From Lachnospiraceae bacterium (lineage in GTDB: Bacteria > Bacillota > Clostridia > Lachnospirales > Lachnospiraceae): a stretch of DNA of 27,991 nt. The notes under the pieces are model-generated. The model did no database searches, was not told where the DNA came from, and saw only the letters and a list, made by a program, of their open reading frames with translations. The translations under genes were made by a program, and so were the position numbers. The stretch spans positions 1 to 27,991 of the forward strand of contig CAAGJU010000254.1 of the NCBI GenBank assembly GCA_900770225.1. Direction: 5' to 3'. This document shows, piece after piece, positions 7,900 through 14,732 of this stretch (positions are counted from its first letter, which is position 1; each line of letters begins with the position of its first letter).

Positions 7900-9162
7900 A
7901 TGGGTGAAAATATAGCACTGGCTTTTCAGGGGATCTGGGCGCACAAGATGCGTTCCTTTCTCACCATGCTCGGTGTGATCATCGGCATCGCCTCCATCAT
8001 TGCGATCGTCTCGACGATACAGGGAACGAACGAGCAGATCATGCAGAATCTGATCGGCTCCGGCAACAACAATGTCAAGGTGACGCTGAAACAGGGCGAG
8101 GACGATTACTGGATGGATAACGGGGTTCCGGCGAATGTGACACCAATCAGTGATGAACAGAAGGAAAGCATCCGGAGTCTGGATGATGTGAAGGATGCCT
8201 CCTTCTATTATTACCGTTCCTATGCGGACGGCATTTCTGCGGGAGATAATTCTCTCAGCATGGGTGCTGTGTACGGTGTGGATGATCATTACCTGTCAAC
8301 GACCGGATACAGGCTCAGCAGCGGCAGGCCCTTCGTGGCATCGGATTTTTCTCAGATTCGGAAGGTGTGCCTGCTCGACGAGACGGCGGCGGCATCGCTT
8401 TTTCCGGACGGAGGTGCGGTCGGCAGCACGATCGACGTGCGGGGAGAGCCGTTCACCGTGGTTGGTCTGATCGAAATTGACAGTTCCTACCAGCCGACCT
8501 CGCTGTCAGATTATTATACTTATTCGCAGTCGCAGATGGGCGCGCTGCTGGTTCCCTACACGGTCTGGCCTGTTATCTATCAGTTCGATGAGCCGCAGAA
8601 CTGTGTGGCGCGGGCGGTGGATACGCAGAGTATGAGCAGTGTAGGCAAGGAAGTCGAGGAGATCATGCGGCAGTCCGTGCAGTCCACGGGCGACGACAGC
8701 GACAGCGGCAATGCCATCACCTACAAAGCGGAGGATCTGCTGGAGAAGGCGAAAAATCAGCAGGAACTGGCGTCCAGCACGAACAACCTTCTGATCTGGA
8801 TCGCAAGCATAGCGCTGCTGGTCGGCGGTATCGGTGTCATGAACATCATGCTCGTATCCGTCACCGAGCGGACGAATGAGATCGGTCTCAAGAAAGCACT
8901 CGGGGCGAGAAAACGCAGGATCATGAACCAGTTCCTGACGGAATCCGTGGTGCTGACCAGTCTCGGCGGACTGCTCGGCGTGGTGGCAGGCATCATTCTG
9001 GCCGAGGTGATATCCAAGACCTCGGGAACGCCGGTGGCGATCAGCGTGCCGTCTATTTTTGTCGGTGTGGGATTTTCCATGCTGATCGGCGTGATCTTCG
9101 GTATTCTGCCGGCGCGCAAGGCCGCGAACCTCGATCCGATCGAGGCACTGCGGAGGGAGTAA
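7900..9162 (+). CDS. MacB/FtsX-type ABC transporter permease
   Basis: The permease of the exporter, 420 residues, with the standard four-helix MacB layout. The first membrane segment is near 18-40 (SFLTMLGVIIGIASIIAIVS). A large extracytoplasmic MacB-core domain covers about 45-290. Three C-terminal segments lie near 293-316, 345-368 and 380-403. The conserved motif around GVMNIMLVSVTERTNEIGLK and the closing ARKAANLDPIEALRRE are typical of the family. These proteins do not form a channel but pass conformational change from the ATPase to the adaptor (mechanotransmission). GGAGGAG precedes the ATG, and only 12 bp separate it from adaptor 2. With the ATPase and two adaptors it makes a YknXYZ/MacAB-like exporter, perhaps for peptides or envelope-active compounds; that last point is inference. 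Confidence 0.94.
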   Translation: MGENIALAFQGIWAHKMRSFLTMLGVIIGIASIIAIVSTIQGTNEQIMQNLIGSGNNNVKVTLKQGEDDYWMDNGVPANVTPISDEQKESIRSLDDVKDASFYYYRSYADGISAGDNSLSMGAVYGVDDHYLSTTGYRLSSGRPFVASDFSQIRKVCLLDETAAASLFPDGGAVGSTIDVRGEPFTVVGLIEIDSSYQPTSLSDYYTYSQSQMGALLVPYTVWPVIYQFDEPQNCVARAVDTQSMSSVGKEVEEIMRQSVQSTGDDSDSGNAITYKAEDLLEKAKNQQELASSTNNLLIWIASIALLVGGIGVMNIMLVSVTERTNEIGLKKALGARKRRIMNQFLTESVVLTSLGGLLGVVAGIILAEVISKTSGTPVAISVPSIFVGVGFSMLIGVIFGILPARKAANLDPIEALRRE

Positions 9163-9186
9163 GCGATGTGGGCATTCGCACATCGC
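9163..9186 (+). other. Perfect hairpin directly after the permease stop codon
   Basis: GCGATGTG (9163-9170) and CACATCGC (9179-9186) form an 8-bp perfect stem with an 8-nt loop, beginning at the first base after TAA. No T-run follows, so it is not a classic terminator by itself; it may protect the transcript 3' end. Confidence 0.5.
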
Positions 9187-9269
9187 ACGGTATACATGAT
9201 CAGAAATGACATGAAACGTGTTAACAAAAGCAATCGCAATTGGTAAAAAAGTATTTGCCAGACAAGAAG

Positions 9270-9310
9270 AACGCCACCCGGATACCGGAAAAGTATTCGG
9301 GTGGCGTTTT
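9270..9310. terminator. Strong bidirectional terminator
   Basis: Arms 9270-9285 and 9293-9308 pair over 16 bp with one G-T wobble and a 7-nt loop. The top strand has TTTT across the end of the stem; the bottom strand has a pyrimidine-rich TTCTTCTTG. It sits between convergent genes (permease ending 9162, LUD gene ending 9337) and can serve both. Confidence 0.88.
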
Positions 9311-9336
9311 AGAACGAAAAGAGCGGCAGATTTTGA

Positions 9337-9972
9337 TTAGTAGCCGAGATTCTCGCCGACCATGACGACAATAATGCGTCCGTCATGTCTGGAATAGCGG
9401 GTGATGACCTCCTGGCAGCAGACCGTGCTGGGACTCTTGCAGTCGGCACAGATACCGGTAACCGCACACGGTGTCTTGCAGCTCAGACGCACGCAGTTGG
9501 CCGGCGCAGCCAGATCGTGGATCTTCTGGATAGCGGCAGGAACATCTACGGCATATTTGTTCATTCCGGTGACGATGATGACATGTGACGGCCCCTGAAT
9601 CAGGAAGCAGAGACGGTTGCCGTTGCCGTCGATATTCACGAGCTCGCCATCACTTGTGAAAGCGTTTGTGCTCATGAGGAAATAATCAGCCATCATCTGA
9701 CGCGCCATCATCTGGCGTTTTTCCTCCGGTGTCTTCGCGTCATTGCGTTCGATAAAATCGTAGTTACTGTTTTTAACAGCGTCCAGGATTCCTGTATCCT
9801 GCAGTGTCATGGAGCCGCCGTAGCTGACGGAAGACCCCTCCGGCATCAGTTCCAGAACTTTCTGCTTTGCTTCTTCGGCGGTATCCACGTAGTATGCGTC
9901 GATATTCCTGGAAGCAAATTTTTTGATCATTGTTTCCCCGAGATGACGGTAATTTTCCTGCAATGGTGACAT
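9337..9972 (-). CDS. LUD-domain protein (LutC/YkgG-like, lactate utilization family)
   Basis: A 211-residue cytoplasmic protein of the LUD (DUF162) fold. Visible family features are the SVSYGGSMTLQDTGI segment (about 49-63), the basic MMARQMMADYFLMSTNAFT region and ELVNIDGNGNRL, which correspond to the conserved core. The C-terminus holds a Cys-rich block (about 160-187, C-x4-C-x5-C-x2-C spacing plus later CC), which could bind an Fe-S cluster or metal. In LutABC the LUD subunits work with an Fe-S partner on lactate oxidation, but no lutA or lutB lies nearby, so lactate use cannot be claimed. AGGAGGG sits before the ATG. It is a single-gene unit with its own promoter and the shared terminator. 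Confidence 0.88.
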   Translation of the reverse strand: MSPLQENYRHLGETMIKKFASRNIDAYYVDTAEEAKQKVLELMPEGSSVSYGGSMTLQDTGILDAVKNSNYDFIERNDAKTPEEKRQMMARQMMADYFLMSTNAFTSDGELVNIDGNGNRLCFLIQGPSHVIIVTGMNKYAVDVPAAIQKIHDLAAPANCVRLSCKTPCAVTGICADCKSPSTVCCQEVITRYSRHDGRIIVVMVGENLGY

Positions 9973-10042
9973 ATGATATCCCTCCTGTCAAAATTGTTTC
10001 TTATCAAACAGATATTTTTCTGATTGTCACAACCTGTGTAAT

Positions 10043-10051
10043 ATCATAGCA
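10043..10051 (-). promoter_or_regulatory. Extended -10 promoter for the LUD gene
   Basis: On the minus strand TGCTATGAT gives an extended -10 (TG-N-TATGAT), about 70 bp before the LUD start codon. No good -35 box lies at the right distance, which extended -10 promoters can tolerate. Confidence 0.45.
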
Positions 10052-10080
10052 CATTACAGGCGATCAGTGCCCGTGCTTTC

Positions 10081-10109
10081 TTGCATAACCCCCGCGATTC
10101 CTTTATACT
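10081..10109 (+). promoter_or_regulatory. Sigma-A promoter of the CBS-domain gene
   Basis: TTGCAT (10081-10086) and TATACT (10104-10109) are exactly 17 bp apart. Transcription should begin near 10116, leaving a leader of about 145 nt before the start codon at 10260. Confidence 0.7.
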
Positions 10110-10122
10110 GAAACAGACGGTC

Positions 10123-10205
10123 GAACATATGCGGAATCATCCAATATTAAGCTGATACCGGACGTATTCGGTTTTGCCTGATGGTTATCCGCAGTATGTT
10201 CCAGG
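10123..10205 (+). other. Structured leader upstream of the CBS-domain gene
   Basis: The leader contains a long-range pairing between CATATGCGGA (near 10126) and TCCGCAGTATG (near 10189), with a one-base bulge, enclosing a small ACCG/CGGT hairpin. It fits no riboswitch class I can name. Confidence 0.3.
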
Positions 10206-10259
10206 AACGTTAGAAAAGATCGCGAATATTTGCAGCAAAGAACAAGGGGTTTACGATAA

Positions 10260-10679
10260 ATGAACATATTATTTTTTCTGACTCCGAAGAAGGATGTTGC
10301 CTATCTGGAGAGCAATGACACCCTTCGCGGAGCACTGGAGAAGATTGAGTATCACAGGTACACAGCTGTTCCTCTGCTTGACAGCAAAGGAAGATACATA
10401 GGAACTGTAACGGAAGGCGATATTCTTCGAAAGATCAAGGAGGATTTCGACCTTACGCTGAAGAATGCAGAGGAGATTCCGATCACATCGGTTAACCGGC
10501 GCTGGAAAGTGGATCCGGTGAACATCAACTGCGAGATGGATGATCTGCTGCAGACGGCAACGCAGCAGAACTTTGTACCGGTTGTCGATGATAATGGTGT
10601 GTTTATCGGGATTATCACCCGTAAGGCGCTCATTCAGTACATGCTCGACACATATCGGAAAACCGAGCAGAAGCAATGA
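10260..10679 (+). CDS. Two-CBS-domain protein
   Basis: A 139-residue cytoplasmic protein made only of a CBS pair (Bateman module). CBS 1 covers about 8-65 (HRYTAVPLLDSKGRYIGTVT, then EGDIL) and CBS 2 about 75-130 (QNFVPVVDDNGVFIGIITRK). Both keep the Gly-x-(I/V)-T strand and the following acidic or Arg/Lys residue typical of adenine-nucleotide binding sites. Stand-alone CBS pairs sense AMP, ATP or, in some Firmicutes (CbpB/DarB), c-di-AMP, and act by binding partner proteins. The closest proteins I recall are small uncharacterised clostridial CBS proteins, so no partner can be named. AAGGGG lies 10 bp before the ATG. It has its own promoter and is separated from argS by 115 bp. Confidence 0.88.
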   Translation: MNILFFLTPKKDVAYLESNDTLRGALEKIEYHRYTAVPLLDSKGRYIGTVTEGDILRKIKEDFDLTLKNAEEIPITSVNRRWKVDPVNINCEMDDLLQTATQQNFVPVVDDNGVFIGIITRKALIQYMLDTYRKTEQKQ

Positions 10680-10706
10680 TGCTGATACATTGCATGAAAT
10701 AATAAA

Positions 10707-10758
10707 GTTTACTGTGGGTTTGCGGAGATACAGATACTTCCAGCTGTAAACATCCGCA
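10707..10758 (+). other. Potential pseudoknot-ordered pairings before argS
   Basis: GTTTAC (10707-10712) can pair with GTAAAC (10746-10751), and TGCGGA (10721-10726) with TCCGCA (10753-10758). The order a-b-a'-b' is that of a pseudoknot, and a T6 run follows at 10769-10774. Six-base matches occur by chance, so support is weak. The 115-bp gap is too short for a T-box leader. Confidence 0.2.
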
Positions 10759-10794
10759 GATTCTTACATTTTTTAATCATATGAGGGACTGATA

Positions 10795-12561
10795 ATGGAA
10801 AAACTGATTGATGTGATCACACGGACAACGGAGGATGCCTTTGAGAAAGCGGGATATGACCGGAAGCTCGGCCACGTCTCTGTCTCCAATCGCCCGGATC
10901 TGTGCGAGTATCAGTGCAACGGTGCCATGGCTGGCGCAAAGCAATATCACAAAGCGCCGATCATGATCGCCGAAGCTGTAGTTGATGAGATGCGGAAGGC
11001 GGATATTTTTGCTTCCGTGGAAGCCGTAAAACCCGGATTTATAAACATTAACGTGAATCCGGCAAAGGTGGCTGGCTATCTGGATGAAATGCGGACAGAT
11101 GATGATCTTTCCGTGACGAAGACGGAGCAGCCGAAGACCATCATTATCGATTACGGCGGACCGAATGTGGCGAAGCCGCTTCACGTAGGCCATCTGCGCT
11201 CGGCCGTGATAGGTGAGTCAATCAAGCGCATGGGACGCAGGCTCGGCAACAAAGTGATCGGCGATGTGCATCTGGGAGACTGGGGTCTGCAGATGGGCCT
11301 CATCATCACGGAACTGCAGGAGAGAAAACCGGATCTTCCGTACTTTGATGAGAGCTTCACGGGTGAGTATCCGGCGGAGGCACCGTTTACCATCAGCGAG
11401 CTGGAGGAGATCTATCCCTGCGCCAGCGGCAAGTCCAAAGAGGATCCCGCCTATAAGGAAAAAGCACTGGAGGCCACAGCGGAGCTCCAGAGAGGGCGCC
11501 GCGGCTATATGGCACTCTGGAAACATATCATGCAGGTTTCCGTCACCGATCTGAAAAAAAATTATGAAAAGCTGGACGTTCATTTTGATCTCTGGAAAGG
11601 GGAATCGGACGCACAGCCGTATATTGCACCGATGGTGGAGAAGATGAAAAATGACGGCTACGCCTACATGGATCAGGGCGCTCTGATCGTCGATGTAGCT
11701 GAGGAGTCCGACCAGAAGGAAGTGCCGCCGTGCATGATCCTGAAATCGGACGGTGCTTCCCTTTACACGACGACCGATCTGGCAACGATCGTTCAGAGAG
11801 AAGAGGATTATCATCCGGACGAGATCATTTACGTCGTCGACAAGCGGCAGGAGATGCACTTCATCCAGACATTCCGCTGTGCGAGGAAATGCGGACTGGT
11901 CGGTCCGGATACGAAGTTTACCTTTGTCGGATTCGGTACGATGAACGGAAAAGACGGCAAGCCCTTCAAGACCCGTGAGGGCGGCGTCATGCGCCTGGAA
12001 AATCTGATCCGGGATATCGACGATGAGATGTACAGGAAGATCGTCGAAAACAGGAGCGTGCGCGATAAGGACGCGGAGGAGACGGCGGAAGTTGTGGGAC
12101 TTTCCGCACTCAAGTACGGTGATCTCTCCAATCAGGCGTCGAAGGACTATATTTTTGATGTGGACAGATTTACCTCTTTTGAGGGAAATACCGGTCCGTA
12201 CATTCTGTACACGATCGTGCGGATCAAGTCCATCCTCAGCCGCTACGAGGAGCAGGGCGCTTCCGAACCTGATGGTGCGATCCTGCCGCCCGCCGGCGAT
12301 CCGGAGAAGAAGCTGATGCTTCAGACGGCGCGTTACAACGAGGCTCTGGAGGAAGCGTGGGAGAATTATGCCCCGCACAGACTCTGCGCCTATATTTACG
12401 AGCTCGCGAACGACTTTAACAGCTTTTACCATGAGACGAAGATCCTCGCGGAAGAGGATGAGGCAAGGAAAAAATCATGGATCAGCCTGATCCGTCTGGT
12501 GAAAAATGTACTGGAGGACGCGATCAATGTGCTGGGCTTCTCGGCACCTGATCGTATGTAA
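10795..12561 (+). CDS. argS: Arginyl-tRNA synthetase
   Basis: Charges tRNA-Arg with arginine using ATP, in the cytoplasm. The 588-residue length is typical of bacterial ArgS. An N-terminal additional domain (about 1-115) leads into the class I catalytic core with the HIGH motif as HVGH (130-133, in KPLHVGHLRSAVIG). The KMSKS region is the reduced form seen in many ArgS enzymes, GKPFKTREGG (388-397), which lacks the canonical lysine pair. The C-terminal alpha-helical anticodon-binding domain with the ALKYGDLSNQASKDYIFD and GPYILYTIVRIKSIL segments is complete. GAGGG lies 10 bp before the ATG. It appears monocistronic or shares a transcript with the CBS gene; no T-box is present. Confidence 0.97.
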   Translation: MEKLIDVITRTTEDAFEKAGYDRKLGHVSVSNRPDLCEYQCNGAMAGAKQYHKAPIMIAEAVVDEMRKADIFASVEAVKPGFININVNPAKVAGYLDEMRTDDDLSVTKTEQPKTIIIDYGGPNVAKPLHVGHLRSAVIGESIKRMGRRLGNKVIGDVHLGDWGLQMGLIITELQERKPDLPYFDESFTGEYPAEAPFTISELEEIYPCASGKSKEDPAYKEKALEATAELQRGRRGYMALWKHIMQVSVTDLKKNYEKLDVHFDLWKGESDAQPYIAPMVEKMKNDGYAYMDQGALIVDVAEESDQKEVPPCMILKSDGASLYTTTDLATIVQREEDYHPDEIIYVVDKRQEMHFIQTFRCARKCGLVGPDTKFTFVGFGTMNGKDGKPFKTREGGVMRLENLIRDIDDEMYRKIVENRSVRDKDAEETAEVVGLSALKYGDLSNQASKDYIFDVDRFTSFEGNTGPYILYTIVRIKSILSRYEEQGASEPDGAILPPAGDPEKKLMLQTARYNEALEEAWENYAPHRLCAYIYELANDFNSFYHETKILAEEDEARKKSWISLIRLVKNVLEDAINVLGFSAPDRM

Positions 12562-12709
12562 GCTCAGGTACATTCAATCAATAAAATACTTAATAAATTC
12601 TCAGATTTCGTCAACTGTGCGGACAGATGGTGCAAGCTGTCCTGAAAACTGGAAAATGCATGTATTGTGTTGACAGACAGGCTGAGACAGGAAAGAACGG
12701 GGTAAATGC

Positions 12710-13363
12710 ATGGCAAAGCTTGCGATCTTTGATCTCGACGGTACGCTGTCGGACAGCGGACCGGGCATCATGAAATGCGTAAATCATGCATTCCTGAAGA
12801 TGGGATGGCCCGAACAGTCGGAAGAAACACTGCGTTCTTTTATCGGTCCGCCGCTCAATTCGCAGTTTATGAAGACAGGCCCGATGACCGCCGGCGAGGC
12901 GGAGAGGGCAGTGGATTTTTTCCGCGAGCGATATGATGATACGGGTAAATTTGAAAATATCGTGTATCCGGGCATACCTGAACTGCTGCATGATCTGAAG
13001 GCGGCGGGATGGCTGCTCGCGGTCGCCACATCAAAGCCGGCGTATTTTACCGGTCAGATTCTCGATCACTTCGGCATGACGGAAATCTTTGATGCGATCA
13101 GTGCTGCGGATATGGATGAGACAAAGACAGATAAGGCACACCTGATCGGACATGCGCTGAAAATGACTGGCTTTGATTCGCACAAAGCAGATGCCGTCAT
13201 GGTCGGTGACCGTGAATATGATATCATCGGTGCACATCAGGCGGGTGTGCGTGCGATCGGTGTCCTGTACGGCTATGGAACCAGAGAGGAATTTGAAGCG
13301 GCAGGTGCTGATGCCATCGCCGCTGATGTGACGGAACTGAGGCAGATGCTGTTGAGCTGCTGA
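12710..13363 (+). CDS. HAD-superfamily phosphatase (phosphoglycolate phosphatase-like)
   Basis: A 217-residue cytoplasmic HAD hydrolase with the nucleophile motif FDLDGTLSDSG (Asp8, acid/base Asp10), motif II in VATSKP (about 106-111), a lysine near 142-146 and motif IV VGDREYDIIGA (Gly166, Asp167). The helical cap between motifs I and II (about 16-85) places it in the Gph/PpaX/YfnB-like group, which acts on small phosphates such as phosphoglycolate, pyrophosphate or nucleotides; the substrate cannot be fixed. GGGG sits 7 bp before the ATG. The last 13 codons and stop are the first copy of a 37-bp tandem array that runs on for 100 bp, so this C-terminus has been duplicated repeatedly in the DNA. 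Confidence 0.92.
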   Translation: MAKLAIFDLDGTLSDSGPGIMKCVNHAFLKMGWPEQSEETLRSFIGPPLNSQFMKTGPMTAGEAERAVDFFRERYDDTGKFENIVYPGIPELLHDLKAAGWLLAVATSKPAYFTGQILDHFGMTEIFDAISAADMDETKTDKAHLIGHALKMTGFDSHKADAVMVGDREYDIIGAHQAGVRAIGVLYGYGTREEFEAAGADAIAADVTELRQMLLSC

Positions 13364-13467
13364 TGCGTCGGAACTGAGGCATATGCTTTTTAGCTGTTGA
13401 TTTGCTGGAACTGAGTCGGATGCTTTTCAACTGCTGATGTACCGGAACGGAGACGGACGCTGTCGAA
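13320..13467 (+). repeat. Four-copy 37-bp tandem array seeded by the HAD gene 3' end
   Basis: Copies lie at 13320-13356, 13357-13393, 13394-13430 and 13431-13467. By eye, adjacent copies match at 31, 27 and 27 of 37 positions; the block GGAACTGAG is exact in the first three. Copy 1 is the coding end of the HAD gene. Read in the matching register, copies 2 and 3 still encode near-identical tails and a TGA: ADVTELRQMLLSC, ADASELRHMLFSC and VDLLELSRMLFNC. Copy 4 has lost the stop. Because 37 is not a multiple of three, each copy is in a new frame and is not translated from the gene. Confidence 0.88.
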
Positions 13468-13580
13468 TGCAGGGAAATAAGTATCTGCATTGCTTCGCAT
13501 GACATATGTGCAGTTGTGCACGGGTAATGTTTGTGCCAGTTGAACAAATGCGGACAGCCACCGTCGGGAGTGTAATACGC

Positions 13581-14456
13581 ATGAAACAGAGAAGGCGTCT
13601 GACGCAGATGAGTCAGCAAAAAGTAAACAATCAGCCGGTTCTGACAACAGGCCAGAAAATCCGCGATGTCATCACACCATTCATTATCACGATCTTTCTG
13701 CTGATCCTGGCTGATGTTATTGTGATCCTGATGGCGGGCCTTGTGACCGGCGTATATGATCCGGACCGCGTGACGGATGCTGTGCCCTCGGCGTCTATCA
13801 TCAGCACCATTGTTTTTTACCTGCTGACGCTGATCATGATGCGCCGGTATATGCGCTTTGACAATATGCGTTTCGGACGCGACGAAAAGGTATGGAGGGC
13901 GGGAAAATATGTACTCGCGGTCGTGACAACGGTCTGCTGGGGCAGCCTTGTGAGCTGTGTGATCGGTTATACGGGGCTGAGTCATATTTTTACCCGTTAC
14001 GGAACAGCTTACAATACATCCTTCGCGGATCAGAATATTGTGCTGCTGATTCTCTCCGTAGTCGTCCTGGGACCTCTCTGCGAGGAAATTGTTTTCCGCG
14101 GTCTGATCTATCGCCGGATCAGGGTCTATGCCGGCGCGCGCATGGGCGCTCTGGTTTCTTCCCTGCTTTTCGGACTGTATCATGGCAACATGATCCAGTT
14201 TATTTATGCGTTTTTCCTCGGACTTCTGGTCTGCGCGATCTATGAGAAGAGCAGAAATCTGAAAGTCTGCGTGGCAGCGCATGCGGCACTGAACCTCTGG
14301 ACGATCGTTCTGGCATATGGATTTCAGGTGGAGACGCTGGATCCATCGACGTACAGTTTCCTGCTGCCAGTGGCAGAGGGGGCAGTGGCAGTGGCCGGCC
14401 TGGTGGTGCTGTTTCGCCAGCCAAAGGAGAACAAATCTGGGCATGCGTCTGACTGA
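13581..14456 (+). CDS. CPBP (CAAX/Abi) family intramembrane metalloprotease
   Basis: A polytopic membrane protein with all three CPBP motifs: EEIVFR (Glu168, Glu169, Arg173), FGLYH (Phe197, His201) and HAALN (His234, Asn238). These are the zinc-binding and catalytic residues of the Rce1-like intramembrane protease fold. Hydrophobic segments occur near 28-55, 70-92, 105-130, 150-170, 183-205, 210-226 and 262-280. In bacteria such proteins give bacteriocin self-immunity, process prenylated or small peptides, or have unknown roles; no bacteriocin gene is near. I prefer ATG 13581 (GGGAG 10 bp upstream). ATG 13608 would also keep all domains, and ATG 13506 would add 25 unlikely residues. It may depend on read-through from the HAD gene. 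Confidence 0.88.
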   Translation: MKQRRRLTQMSQQKVNNQPVLTTGQKIRDVITPFIITIFLLILADVIVILMAGLVTGVYDPDRVTDAVPSASIISTIVFYLLTLIMMRRYMRFDNMRFGRDEKVWRAGKYVLAVVTTVCWGSLVSCVIGYTGLSHIFTRYGTAYNTSFADQNIVLLILSVVVLGPLCEEIVFRGLIYRRIRVYAGARMGALVSSLLFGLYHGNMIQFIYAFFLGLLVCAIYEKSRNLKVCVAAHAALNLWTIVLAYGFQVETLDPSTYSFLLPVAEGAVAVAGLVVLFRQPKENKSGHASD

Positions 14457-14551
14457 TCAGCGGATCATGAAGCAGTTGTGCAGCCGGAAACACTTACGCG
14501 GACAGACAGAAGATCATAATAACAAAAATTTAAAAAATAATAAAAAACATC

Positions 14552-14580
14552 TTGCATTTTTAAAAAGCATAAACTATAAT
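14552..14580 (+). promoter_or_regulatory. Strong promoter of tRNA-Gln
   Basis: TTGCAT (14552-14557) and the perfect TATAAT (14575-14580) are 17 bp apart. The preceding 35 bp are almost entirely A and T, resembling an UP element. The start site should be about 14 bp before the mature tRNA. Confidence 0.85.
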
Positions 14581-14599
14581 AGCACATGTTGTTACGAAT

Positions 14600-14671
14600 T
14601 GGGCTATCGCCAAACGGTAAGGCAACGGACTCTGACTCCGTCATTTCCTGGTTCGAATCCAGGTAGCCCAG
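14600..14671 (+). tRNA. tRNA-Gln (anticodon CUG)
   Basis: A complete cloverleaf can be drawn. The acceptor stem is TGGGCTA/TAGCCCA with a U1-A72 pair, as usual for tRNA-Gln, and discriminator G at 14671. The anticodon stem is ACGGA (14625-14629) with TCCGT (14637-14641), loop CTCTGAC and anticodon CTG (14632-14634), decoding CAG. The T-arm CCTGG-TTCGAAT-CCAGG is intact. CCA is not encoded and must be added by the nucleotidyltransferase. It is a single tRNA gene, not part of a cluster. Confidence 0.96.
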
Positions 14672-14678
14672 TTCTTCG

Positions 14679-14716
14679 GGAGCGGTTGCACTTCATGTGT
14701 AACCGCTCCTTTCGTT
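14679..14716 (+). terminator. Terminator after tRNA-Gln
   Basis: Arms 14679-14691 and 14697-14709 pair over 13 bp with one G-T wobble around a TTCAT loop, followed by TTTCGTT. The weak T-tract suggests partial read-through into the thioesterase gene, whose ATG lies only 17 bp further on and which has no separate promoter that I can see. Confidence 0.8.
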
Positions 14717-14732
14717 ATGGAGAAAAGCCGAC

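Noticed and set aside
12562..12709. Promoter or terminator between argS and the HAD gene
   Set aside because: A TTGACA is present near 12670 but no -10 box follows at a useful distance, and no stable hairpin with a T-run is visible.
13320..13467. CRISPR array
   Set aside because: The repeats here and at 24195-24300 are contiguous, diverged and have no unique spacers; no cas gene is present.
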